A stretch of 64,000 nucleotides of DNA, from assembly GCA_029237915.1 (NCBI GenBank), contig JAQWHD010000038.1, forward strand, positions 62,001-126,000, in the 5' to 3' direction. Shown piece after piece: positions 55,076-64,000 of the stretch. The notes under the pieces were generated by a model. The model was not told the origin of the DNA and did not search any database. It worked only from the letters and a program-made list of their open reading frames with translations. Each line of letters begins with the position of its first letter. Positions within the stretch are counted from its first letter, which is position 1. A program made the position numbers and the translations under genes. Origin of the DNA: Thalassotalea sp. Lineage in GTDB: Bacteria; Pseudomonadota; Gammaproteobacteria; Enterobacterales; Alteromonadaceae.

Positions 55076-57508
55076 CTAAAGATCCGATCCTATTGGCGAT
55101 CCTGGCGGTAAACTAACTGGCGCTGGTGTTTGAATTACCTTACCTTGCTCTAAACTAAATTGAATGTGTTTATTTAATAATTGGTACTGGCTATACAAAG
55201 GATTCGATTTTTGATGATAGTTAGTTACCGATGTTAACCACTTTTGCAGTGCCATTAATTCTCTATCAACCGCAGATTTTACTTCAGTTACCAATGTTGC
55301 ACTGTGATATAAGGCTAATACACTATCGACAACTTGAGTATTTACCCGTTGTTGCACTAATAAGCTTAACTGTTTTTGTGCTGGCTGTTGCAAAGTATTA
55401 GCAAACAATGACTCTAGCAACTGTGATACAGATAATTGCTCGCTATCCATTGCATGTTGCTGTGACAAACGCGCAAGACGTTGCTCATTAAGTACCAACG
55501 ACAATGTGTGCTTAGCACTTGCTTGTGCTGCAGTTATTGGATCAAAACTTAAGCCTGTATTTGAGCTAAAGCTTTCACGATCACGGTAATATCCATAAGC
55601 CTTCGGCGGTATTAGGGCAATAATATCATCTGATAAAGTTAATGTATCAGGTGATAATGTATTAAAAAGTGCATTTACAGCCGCTTGTTGTTGCGAAGGA
55701 GTAACTACTGACTGTGGTTTTACATCTTCACCTTTAATGGCATAAGAATAGTTTACGCCAGCAATTAATTTAGCCGCGGCTTCTACTTGGTAACGATGAA
55801 AGTTATAAATAGGCACTAAAGTTTTTTCTAACTCTGAATATGGTGTGCCATCACTAATGGAGTTACGACCAAAATTTTCTAACGCTTTGGCGCGCACGGC
55901 TAACACACGATTTAACTCGGCAACCGCGTCACTTCCGTTATCCCATAAATGACCATGGCCATCAGCGCCTGAACTTGGACGCGCGTCAGGGTCTGACATA
56001 TATAATAAGCCTTTGGCTTTAGTCGCTTTTATTAAAGCTGCTAGTTGCTCGCTTTCATTATTTGGGTACTCGCCGTAAGCATAGGCAATAACATGCTTAT
56101 CCCAGTCGCCAATATCTTTGCTGTAAGCATCGGATAAATCAATTTCACCATTGGTAAGTTTTACTAGCGGGTGCGGGTAATCCATAACTGAGGCACGATT
56201 GTTTACACTGGCTGAAAAGTTATGGGCAACTCCTAAGGTGTGCCCTACTTCGTGTGCCGATAATTGACGGATACGGGCTAAGGCCATTTCTTTATGTTTG
56301 CTAGTATCTGCAGGCGTATTGCTCTCACCTTTAGCAAATGGTGACGTTAAGCCCAAAGCAATAAGGTAATCTTGACGAACTCGCAATGAGCCAAGAGTTA
56401 CATGACCTTTTAATATTTCCCCTGTTCTTGGGTCAATAACCGATGAGCCATACGACCAACCACGAGTTGCTCTATGTACCCATTGAATTACGTTATAACG
56501 TACATCCATAGGATCGGCATCTTCAGGTAACATTTTAACTTGAAATGCATCTTTATAACCAATGGCTGAGTAAGCTTGATCCCACCATGCAGCACCTTCT
56601 AATAACGCAGAGCGCACAGGCTCAGGCACGCCTGGATCTAAATAATAAATAATCGGCTCAACTGCCTCACTGATTGCAGCATTTGGCTCTTTTTTGACTA
56701 AACGATGTCTTGGGATCACACGCTTGATAAGAGACTCATCAATAGCACTAGCATAATCCGCGTATTCGACTGACCACATACCTGAATATGGGTGGAAGTT
56801 ACGGGTTTGATATTTGTTATCAGGTAAACGAATGAGTGAGTGATGCATGTTTACTGTTACAGCCGATGCATCTGGGGTAACTGAGCGAAGATAATTACCT
56901 GCGCCAGTACCTTTAAAGGTAACCGTTGCTTCTAGCTCGGTATTATCAATAAAGGCTTTACTTCGCTTGGCATACAAACCACTGCGCGAGGCATCAATAG
57001 AGAAGTTACCTTGCTTTGATTTTTTTAATTTTGCAGCTAGGTTATGAATATCAGATAATAAAAACGGTGTGTAATCAATCAACACTTTATCATTAATTAC
57101 TTTTTCAACTTTAAAGCCCCAAATAATCGAACTAGCAAAGGCTTCATCGATGGCTTGACGCTCTAATTCATTAGTACTGTCAGCACGGTAATAGGTATTT
57201 TTTTGACGCAGAAAGACTTTATTTCCCACACGTTCAAACTGCACTAAACGAGTATCACCCAGTTGGCCACGGTCTATACCAATATCATTTGAGCCAATGC
57301 CGTGCGGTAAGCTGCTTTGAAATAAAAACTCTTGATTAAAATTAGTTAATTCAACAAAAACTTGGCCAGTCGTATCATCTATATAAAAAGGCACAAAACC
57401 TCGGTGTTCGGTTTTATTGTTGAAGAAATCATCGCTAGCAGCTTGAGTATTAAAAGTAAAAAATAGTGTAGTGATAAGAAACACAATAGAAATTTTAAGG
57501 GAGTTCAT
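55076..57508 (-). CDS. Zinc-dependent metalloprotease (DUF5117/DUF4953 type)
   Basis: QLSAHEVGHTLGVAHNF metzincin motif; signal peptide from MNSLKISIVFLITTLFF. Confidence 0.88.
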   Translation of the reverse strand: MNSLKISIVFLITTLFFTFNTQAASDDFFNNKTEHRGFVPFYIDDTTGQVFVELTNFNQEFLFQSSLPHGIGSNDIGIDRGQLGDTRLVQFERVGNKVFLRQKNTYYRADSTNELERQAIDEAFASSIIWGFKVEKVINDKVLIDYTPFLLSDIHNLAAKLKKSKQGNFSIDASRSGLYAKRSKAFIDNTELEATVTFKGTGAGNYLRSVTPDASAVTVNMHHSLIRLPDNKYQTRNFHPYSGMWSVEYADYASAIDESLIKRVIPRHRLVKKEPNAAISEAVEPIIYYLDPGVPEPVRSALLEGAAWWDQAYSAIGYKDAFQVKMLPEDADPMDVRYNVIQWVHRATRGWSYGSSVIDPRTGEILKGHVTLGSLRVRQDYLIALGLTSPFAKGESNTPADTSKHKEMALARIRQLSAHEVGHTLGVAHNFSASVNNRASVMDYPHPLVKLTNGEIDLSDAYSKDIGDWDKHVIAYAYGEYPNNESEQLAALIKATKAKGLLYMSDPDARPSSGADGHGHLWDNGSDAVAELNRVLAVRAKALENFGRNSISDGTPYSELEKTLVPIYNFHRYQVEAAAKLIAGVNYSYAIKGEDVKPQSVVTPSQQQAAVNALFNTLSPDTLTLSDDIIALIPPKAYGYYRDRESFSSNTGLSFDPITAAQASAKHTLSLVLNEQRLARLSQQHAMDSEQLSVSQLLESLFANTLQQPAQKQLSLLVQQRVNTQVVDSVLALYHSATLVTEVKSAVDRELMALQKWLTSVTNYHQKSNPLYSQYQLLNKHIQFSLEQGKVIQTPAPVSLPPGSPIGSDL

Positions 57509-57729
57509 TCGAGCAATCCAAGTTTGTACATCGAGCTCAACACAAGAGTGCACATTTATAGTTATAATTTTGTCTTAAATATACAATATTTATGGCTGAA
57601 TTAGTTTAACTTATATGAAATAATTTTTTTCACTATACAAATTAGATTTATTTTTAGTGTTATTAGTATTTATTTAGTACAATACCAACAACTAATTTCT
57701 CATAAAATTACAAAACCTTAGGTATTCCT

Positions 57730-58698
57730 ATGCAACGAATTGCTCCTGCACTGCGCGAAGATAATGTTCCTTTAGACCTTATTTCTCTTATTAAAACCAT
57801 ACTTGCTGCCACCAAAGAAATTTCTTTCCGTGTTGGTCAAGGCCAGTTAAGTGGAGTGTTAGGCTCAACCTTAGATGAAAATATTCAAGGTGAAGTACAA
57901 AAGCATTTAGATGTGGTTTCTAACCAGTTGTTTAAAGACATAACCTTAGAATCGGGGTTTGTAAAAGCGATTTCTTCAGAAGAAGAAGATACTTCCGTTG
58001 CCGGCCATGAGTCAGGAAAATATATCGTTTCATTTGATCCACTCGATGGTAGTTCAAATATCGATATTAACTCATTAATTGGTACTATCTTTTCTATCAT
58101 GGAAGCACCTGAAGGCATGAAGGCCGCTGATCCTGATATGTTCAAGCAACCGGGAACTAAACAGGTGTGTGCTGGTTATGTGTTGTACGGTCCATCAACA
58201 GTACTTGCTTTAACCACAGGTAAAGGTACACATTTTTATACCTTAGATAAAACTCACGGTAGTTACATGCTTACCGAGCGTAACGTTAAGATCCCTGAAA
58301 ATACCGAAGAATTTGCGATTAACATGTCTAACCAACGCTCATGGCAACAACCGATGAAAAACTACATCGGTGATTTATTGCTTGGTAAAGACGGCCCTCG
58401 TGAGAAAAACTTTAACATGCGCTGGATTGCTGCCATGGTTGGTGATGTACACAGAGTATTAGTGCGCGGCGGTATATTTACTTACCCAAGTGATAACCGT
58501 GACCCGAACAAGCCATTTAAATTACGCCTTATGTATGAAGCTAACCCAATGAGCTTTTTAGTTGAACAAGCCGGTGGTTTAAGTGTTACTAGCACTGGCC
58601 GTATTATGGAAATTGAACCTACCGATATTCATCAACGTGTTGAAGTTATTTTAGGTTCGAAAAACGAAGTTGAAAAATGTTTAAGCTATTATAAATAG
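57730..58698 (+). CDS. fbp: Fructose-1,6-bisphosphatase class I
   Basis: [26 protein letters not shown]. Confidence 0.95.
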   Translation: MQRIAPALREDNVPLDLISLIKTILAATKEISFRVGQGQLSGVLGSTLDENIQGEVQKHLDVVSNQLFKDITLESGFVKAISSEEEDTSVAGHESGKYIVSFDPLDGSSNIDINSLIGTIFSIMEAPEGMKAADPDMFKQPGTKQVCAGYVLYGPSTVLALTTGKGTHFYTLDKTHGSYMLTERNVKIPENTEEFAINMSNQRSWQQPMKNYIGDLLLGKDGPREKNFNMRWIAAMVGDVHRVLVRGGIFTYPSDNRDPNKPFKLRLMYEANPMSFLVEQAGGLSVTSTGRIMEIEPTDIHQRVEVILGSKNEVEKCLSYYK

Positions 58699-58720
58699 TC
58701 AGTAATTTTTCTAACTTATG

Positions 58721-58748
58721 AAAAACTCGGTCTTTACCGAGTTTTTTT
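58721..58748 (+). terminator. fbp terminator
   Basis: AAAAACTCGGT-cttt-ACCGAGTTTTTTT. Confidence 0.85.
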
Positions 58749-58885
58749 ATACCCAAATTTTACTCCCTCTGCGCTAACTATCTGTAGCGCATAACATTTT
58801 GCTAACAAATATTACACGATCTCACTAGATATATCGGCTATATAAACCATAATGTGAACATAGAAGAAATGTCTAAGAGATTTTT

Positions 58886-61564
58886 ATGATTTTAAACCAG
58901 GTTAAAACAACCTACTTATCTGCCATATCAGTAAGCAGCTTAATGTTAGTGATAATGTTAAGTATTTTGACTTTACCACAAGCTTTCGCTGCAGAAGAGG
59001 TTGCCCAAGAAACTAAAACTGTGCAGAGCGAAACAGCTGAAATTAATGCTGAAAAAACAATAGCAGGTACTGAAGTATCCGCTAAAGATAAGCAATCCGA
59101 GCCTAAAGAAACAGATGAACCGACTACAGAGTTGCCTAGCAACACAGTAGAGCAAGTCGTTGTTGCAGAGACTGATGTTGCAGAGACTGATGTTGCAGAG
59201 CCTGTTGCTGAAGAAGCTATTGCTGAAGAGCCTGATGTTGCAGAGCCGGGCATTAACGAACCTATCGCTGCCGAGAAGTCCGAGCAGGTTGACTTAACCT
59301 TACTTGCAGAAAACAGTTTAGAAAGCTTTGAAGCTGAGTTCTACAGCCTAAAAGATAAAATAGCTAGCTTAAGCCGCAGTGCAGATGACTACGAAGAATT
59401 ATATGCGCGCCTGCGCCCTGTGCTTACACAAAAAACAGAGCAGTTATATCAATTAATGAATCGCGATAATGTCGACTTAAAACTCATGAGCCAAATGGCT
59501 AATGATGCAGAGTTTCAAGATATATTCAGCCGCGTGCGCGAGATCAAAAACTTTTATTTATTACGTCAGCAAATTTTTAACGAAGCGAGCGAAGAGTTTC
59601 GAGACTTACTTACCAGCAGTAAATTAAACGGCGTTACCGAAGCTAAATTAGAAGCAAGTTATGTACAACTGCAAGTGTTAATTATAACTAAAGCGACATT
59701 GCAGCGTACGTTAGAGATCCCTGAACGCTTCCAAGTAGCACCGGTCGCTATTATTATTAATATCTGCGTTTTATTATTCGCCATTGTTGTCTTTAGATTA
59801 TGGCGCAAGTGGGCAAAAACTGGCTTAGCGCAGCAGCGTCAAAAAATAATGGCCGTGCGCCCAAGAACGCCGCTTAGAATGAAAGCCGCCCGAGCTATTT
59901 GGTATTTCGAGCACACTCGTAAACCACTAGAGTGGTTGTTATTTATCAACTTTATTCTTGCTAATATCGATATTTTACAAATTCCAATCATCATTTCAGT
60001 GGTTGGCACGATTGCGCTTTGGGTATCACTCACCTTCTTTGCTTTTAACTTTATTAGCAAGATGATTGAGCGTGGCAAACAGAATATGCTTAAAGACATC
60101 ACGAAAAAGCAATCTGCATCTTTAAAGTGGGTTATTTGGTGGGCCGGTTGGTACAAGTTGTCTTTCGAGCTAACCGCAATATTTATTGCCAACGGTACAA
60201 TATTTAGTTGGTTAGAATCTATCTTTCAAATTTTATTATTGCCAGTATACATTTTCTTTATCTATCAGTGGCGACAAGACTGCTTTAACTACATTGATGA
60301 AGAACGCGATACGCCAGCATTAATTCGTAAACTAGTGACGATTCGTGTCGGTACACGTGGCTTTATCAATGCCAATATTGCCCTATTGTTTGTGGTTTAC
60401 TTCTTCTTAACTAAATTTTTCTTAAGTTTGATTTCTAAAGTAGAGTCTGGCCGTAGAATCACCGCAGAAATTTATCGCAAAAAGCTAATCGTTGACAATA
60501 AAGACTTAATTGAAAAAAGTAAAAGTTTAGATAGCTTAGACGCCGACAAAAGAAAAATATTTATTGATGGCCAAGACACGCAAATCGATTCGGTATTTGC
60601 AGGCCCAGTTGAATCAATTTTACAAATGGCCAATTCAGATGAACGCAGCCACATTGCCGTAATTGGTGAACGCGGTATCGGTAAAACTCATTTACTCAAA
60701 GAAATTAACCAGCAATACCCTAAATCACTTATCGTTAATTGTAACGAAGACTTTGATGACGTAATTAAGTCTGTAAAAGAGCAATTAGGCATTGAAAGTG
60801 AACACGTAAAAACCGCTGAAATTATTAAAGCGCTACAAGAGCAAGAAATAGATTTGTTCTTATTAGATAACTGTCACCGCATGCTAACACCCGATACCAG
60901 TGGTCAACGTGAAATTCGCCGTTTATTCGGTTGGGTAAACGAGCTTAAAGGGTTGGGCTTATGGGTAATGACTTACACCAGTAGTTCGTGGAAGTTATTC
61001 AATGCCCTAGGTATTGCTAACGGCTTCTTTGCTAAAAAAATTGAATTAAAAAAATGGTCTGAAGAACAAATTTGTGAATTGTTTGAGAAACGCTGTGCAG
61101 AAGCAGAAATTAATATTGATTACTCTAACCTGCTGATCCCAAGGCAACTTGCTGATCTTGAAGACAGCACCATAGAGCAACGCAACAAAGCTGGTGTGTA
61201 TCGCATTATATGGGGTTATGCCGATGGTAACCCTGCCATTGCTTGTCGCACCCTTGCTGACTCACTCGTTATCGACAATGGTAAGTTGATCGCCAAGTTA
61301 CCGTCATACCCACAAAGTAATGTAATAGAAGGGTTTGAAATTAATACCTTATTGGTATTAAGGGTAATTAGCCAGTTCGGCCGCTGTGGTGTGCAAGATA
61401 TAATACAGAACTTACGTTTGCATGGCTTAGTGGTCAACAGTGCTATTGCAGCCTGTGTAGCACAAGGCATTATTGAACAGGTAAATGGTCGCTATCAAGT
61501 CAGTTGGCTGTGGTATCGCGAAGTATCTAAATTCCTTGCTCGTCAAAACTTACTTACCCGCTAG
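58886..61564 (+). CDS. Membrane protein with periplasmic acidic/coiled-coil region, several TM helices and a cytosolic P-loop (AAA/STAND-like) ATPase
   Basis: Signal peptide ending AFA; VAETDVAETDVAEP repeats; Walker A GERGIGKTH (60665-60691), Walker B-like DLFLLDNCHRM; C-terminal winged-helix-like tail. Confidence 0.75.
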   Translation: MILNQVKTTYLSAISVSSLMLVIMLSILTLPQAFAAEEVAQETKTVQSETAEINAEKTIAGTEVSAKDKQSEPKETDEPTTELPSNTVEQVVVAETDVAETDVAEPVAEEAIAEEPDVAEPGINEPIAAEKSEQVDLTLLAENSLESFEAEFYSLKDKIASLSRSADDYEELYARLRPVLTQKTEQLYQLMNRDNVDLKLMSQMANDAEFQDIFSRVREIKNFYLLRQQIFNEASEEFRDLLTSSKLNGVTEAKLEASYVQLQVLIITKATLQRTLEIPERFQVAPVAIIINICVLLFAIVVFRLWRKWAKTGLAQQRQKIMAVRPRTPLRMKAARAIWYFEHTRKPLEWLLFINFILANIDILQIPIIISVVGTIALWVSLTFFAFNFISKMIERGKQNMLKDITKKQSASLKWVIWWAGWYKLSFELTAIFIANGTIFSWLESIFQILLLPVYIFFIYQWRQDCFNYIDEERDTPALIRKLVTIRVGTRGFINANIALLFVVYFFLTKFFLSLISKVESGRRITAEIYRKKLIVDNKDLIEKSKSLDSLDADKRKIFIDGQDTQIDSVFAGPVESILQMANSDERSHIAVIGERGIGKTHLLKEINQQYPKSLIVNCNEDFDDVIKSVKEQLGIESEHVKTAEIIKALQEQEIDLFLLDNCHRMLTPDTSGQREIRRLFGWVNELKGLGLWVMTYTSSSWKLFNALGIANGFFAKKIELKKWSEEQICELFEKRCAEAEINIDYSNLLIPRQLADLEDSTIEQRNKAGVYRIIWGYADGNPAIACRTLADSLVIDNGKLIAKLPSYPQSNVIEGFEINTLLVLRVISQFGRCGVQDIIQNLRLHGLVVNSAIAACVAQGIIEQVNGRYQVSWLWYREVSKFLARQNLLTR

Positions 61565-61576
61565 AGGACTGCATTC

Positions 61577-62500
61577 ATGTTAGCGAATAAAATTAAATTT
61601 TTTAAAGCCATTGCCCTAGTATTCATTACTTGGATGGTATCAAACCCTGCACTTGCACAAATTCCTAACCAGGAAGAATTGCAAGTTATTACCACCTTGG
61701 CGCAAGTAGTAAAACCAACCGGTTTATTTATGTCGGTGATTTTATTTTTTGTGGTTTGGGCAGTATTAAAAGTGACTAAAACCATAGTAAACGATTTAAG
61801 TGAAGTATTTGCCGAGCGCCGTTTATTACTGCAAAAAGCCTTAGTATTCTTCCAATTTATTGCCTATTTCTTTGCCATTTCTACCGCTGTTATGATGAGC
61901 TTTGAGTTTAGTAAAGAGCTACTTGCAATACTCGGTGGTACCTTAGCGGTTGCTTTTGGTTTTGCCATGAAAGATTTAGCAGCATCGGTTGTTGCCGGTA
62001 TTATCATCATGTTCGACAGGCCGTTCCAGGTTGGCGATAGAGTACTTTTTTCAGGTGAATACGGTGACGTAACTTCAATTGGCTTACGCTCAGTAAAAAT
62101 GACCACCTTAGATGACAATGTTATCACCATTCCGAACAATACTTTTTTAACCCAACTTACCTCTTGTGGTAACTACGGTGAATTAGATATGCAAGTAGCC
62201 ATTAACTTTCATATTGGTATTGATGAAGATTTAGAGAAAGCGCAATTAACCATTCGAGAATGTGCTGCATTAAGTAAGTTTGCTTATTTAAACAAGCCAA
62301 TTAATGTCTTAATTACGCAAGTGTTAACCAATAACTTTATTGCTTACAAACTAACATTAAAAGTGTATGTACTTGATACTAAATACGAGAAAGCGTTAGA
62401 AACCGATATTACCCTAAGAGTAAATAACGAGTTTAGAAAACACGGCATTAAAGCGCCAACTATGATGGTGACTAATACAGTGAGTCGGGCGATAAGTTAA
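61577..62500 (+). CDS. MscS-family mechanosensitive ion channel
   Basis: ILGGTLAVAFGFAMKDLAASVVAGIIIMFDRPFQVGDRV and TTLDDNVITIPNN; signal-peptide-like N-term. Confidence 0.92.
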   Translation: MLANKIKFFKAIALVFITWMVSNPALAQIPNQEELQVITTLAQVVKPTGLFMSVILFFVVWAVLKVTKTIVNDLSEVFAERRLLLQKALVFFQFIAYFFAISTAVMMSFEFSKELLAILGGTLAVAFGFAMKDLAASVVAGIIIMFDRPFQVGDRVLFSGEYGDVTSIGLRSVKMTTLDDNVITIPNNTFLTQLTSCGNYGELDMQVAINFHIGIDEDLEKAQLTIRECAALSKFAYLNKPINVLITQVLTNNFIAYKLTLKVYVLDTKYEKALETDITLRVNNEFRKHGIKAPTMMVTNTVSRAIS

Positions 62501-62558
62501 TCGTGATTTATTGCTATAAAAGAATAAAAATTGAAGATAAGAACTTTAATTTTCCGCA

Positions 62559-62584
62559 TAAAAAACCCCATCAATTGATGGGGT
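62559..62584 (-). terminator. Terminator of the LRR protein gene (minus strand)
   Basis: ACCCCATCAATTGATGGGGT palindrome with TTTTT on minus strand. Confidence 0.8.
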
Positions 62585-62637
62585 TTAACTTAGTCAGAAC
62601 TTAATAAATAATTTAATAAATAATTAAACTACTATGT

Positions 62638-64000
62638 TTAACATATCTGATCTTCACCTGGAACACATGCTTCAGGCACTTCTCGTTCAGCAAGAGGTAT
62701 AACTCTGATCTTACTAAAATCGATTTCGAAGCTTTGGCTGTCATCTACCTTAGGAGCTTCATCAGCTATAGCTGCTCGGACCAATTCTTCTGGGCTAATA
62801 CCTGGTGTACAAGTCGCTATAGAGCTGCCCGCTTCAGCACTACAACGTGGGAAGTGAGCCTCTGGGAAGTTTTGTATCCAGCTAAGTTCACCACTAGGAT
62901 CTTCAAAATGAACACCAGTAATGGTACATTCATATTTTCCTTCGCCAATTGGTGGACAGAAATTAAATTCTTCCCCGTTAGCATCATGTATGTTTGCATA
63001 ACTAGTACGTAAAATAGTAAGGATTAAACGTCTATCAAAGCTATCTCTGAAAACATTGTTCGCAGCAATCGAACTATCATACTCTAAAGACCATTCAGTA
63101 GTGTGCCAGAATTGACCAGAATTCAATGGATATTCATAGCCACTCCCCCCTGAGTCCTTACAAACCATTTGTGTAGCATCTTGTTCTGCGCTACATGTTG
63201 GTTCTGCAGAAGTTGTACCATTTGATTCCCAACATAATGGGTAACCATTCCAAACACCAGATATACAAGAAATCATATCTATTTCCCCTAAATTAGCAAA
63301 CCCACCGCTTCTTGGGTTATCATCTTGTGGTAGTTTGAAAATCTCACTCACCTTTTTAGCTGTAATTGCGTCTCTTTTAATTAACGCAATGCACTCTTCG
63401 ATCCCGGTATAATCAGTATCATCAAGATCTGCTTTTGCTATTAATAATACATTTTGCTCACAATTAATTGGGTTACCTGAAACTTGTAATGTCTTTGGTA
63501 AAGCTGCCATGTTAAGTAAAGGTGTAACATTACTAATATTATTAGAATTTAGATATAATTTCTCTAAGCTTAACAATGAAGTAACCGCTGTAATATCCGC
63601 TATAGCATTGTGCTCTATATTTAAAGTTTGTATGCTACTTAGTGTACTTAAAGCACTTATATTGATAATTGCATTATTATTAGCGACTAAGGTTGTTAAA
63701 TCTGCATAAACACCTAAAGATGAAACATCACTTAAAGATGAAATAACCGTAACAGTCTCGACATCTGTTAGAGGATCTACCACTGTTTCACTTACGGTAT
63801 TGTTAGCAATATTCAAATACGTTAATGGCGCTGCATCGTTTAAGATACTGACATCTATGATGCCTGTTTCGGATAAGTTTAAGGCTTCGAGTTTTTCCAG
63901 CGCATTTAACGCAGTAAAATCGTTAATTGGATTTATCTTTAAGTTCAACGAAGTTAAGCTTGTCAACGTTTCAATTCCGGCCATTGAAGTGATCTTGTTG
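62638..64000 (-). CDS. Leucine-rich-repeat (internalin-like) secreted protein with Cys-rich C-terminal domain, N-term truncated by window edge
   Basis: LTSLTSLNLKINPINDFTALNALEKLEALNLSETGI...; frame stays open upstream of track Met (…NKITSMAGIETL). Confidence 0.85.
   Translation of the reverse strand, partial: NKITSMAGIETLTSLTSLNLKINPINDFTALNALEKLEALNLSETGIIDVSILNDAAPLTYLNIANNTVSETVVDPLTDVETVTVISSLSDVSSLGVYADLTTLVANNNAIINISALSTLSSIQTLNIEHNAIADITAVTSLLSLEKLYLNSNNISNVTPLLNMAALPKTLQVSGNPINCEQNVLLIAKADLDDTDYTGIEECIALIKRDAITAKKVSEIFKLPQDDNPRSGGFANLGEIDMISCISGVWNGYPLCWESNGTTSAEPTCSAEQDATQMVCKDSGGSGYEYPLNSGQFWHTTEWSLEYDSSIAANNVFRDSFDRRLILTILRTSYANIHDANGEEFNFCPPIGEGKYECTITGVHFEDPSGELSWIQNFPEAHFPRCSAEAGSSIATCTPGISPEELVRAAIADEAPKVDDSQSFEIDFSKIRVIPLAEREVPEACVPGEDQIC

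Noticed and set aside
58912-59253. Ser/Ala/Thr-rich 113-aa antisense ORF
   Set aside because: Antisense of the repetitive acidic segment of the ATPase gene.

Overview
The window is about 64 kb of AT-rich gammaproteobacterial chromosome. Gene content (arcA, ThrE-like, DUF2956, DUF3010, GltBD, Mpl, AnmK) is in the style of marine Alteromonadales/Colwelliaceae; that placement is inference from gene content. It is mostly housekeeping genes: gltBD, tyrS, ssb, fbp, mpl, ubiX, anmK, mtnN, rsmC, arcA, folE2. I see no prophage, CRISPR array, rRNA or tRNA. The points most worth following up are: (1) a glucosylglycerate synthesis/phosphorolysis operon directly downstream of gltBD, preceded by NtrC-like sites and a sigma54 -24/-12 element; (2) a two-gene membrane system in which a periplasmic/TM protein carries a cytosolic P-loop ATPase and is co-transcribed with an MscS-type channel; (3) a putative Zur-regulated zinc locus with a 33-bp perfect palindrome, a His/Glu-rich outer-membrane protein, ZnuA and ZnuB, but no ATPase gene; (4) a lysine riboswitch in front of a dapA-type gene plus an M14/aspartoacylase-family gene; (5) two 162-bp copies of a full-length hairpin MITE-like element with ATACCAA...TTGGTAT ends. 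The first CDS (left edge) and last CDS (right edge) are truncated by the window. All calls come from reading the sequence and ORF translations; no database search was run.
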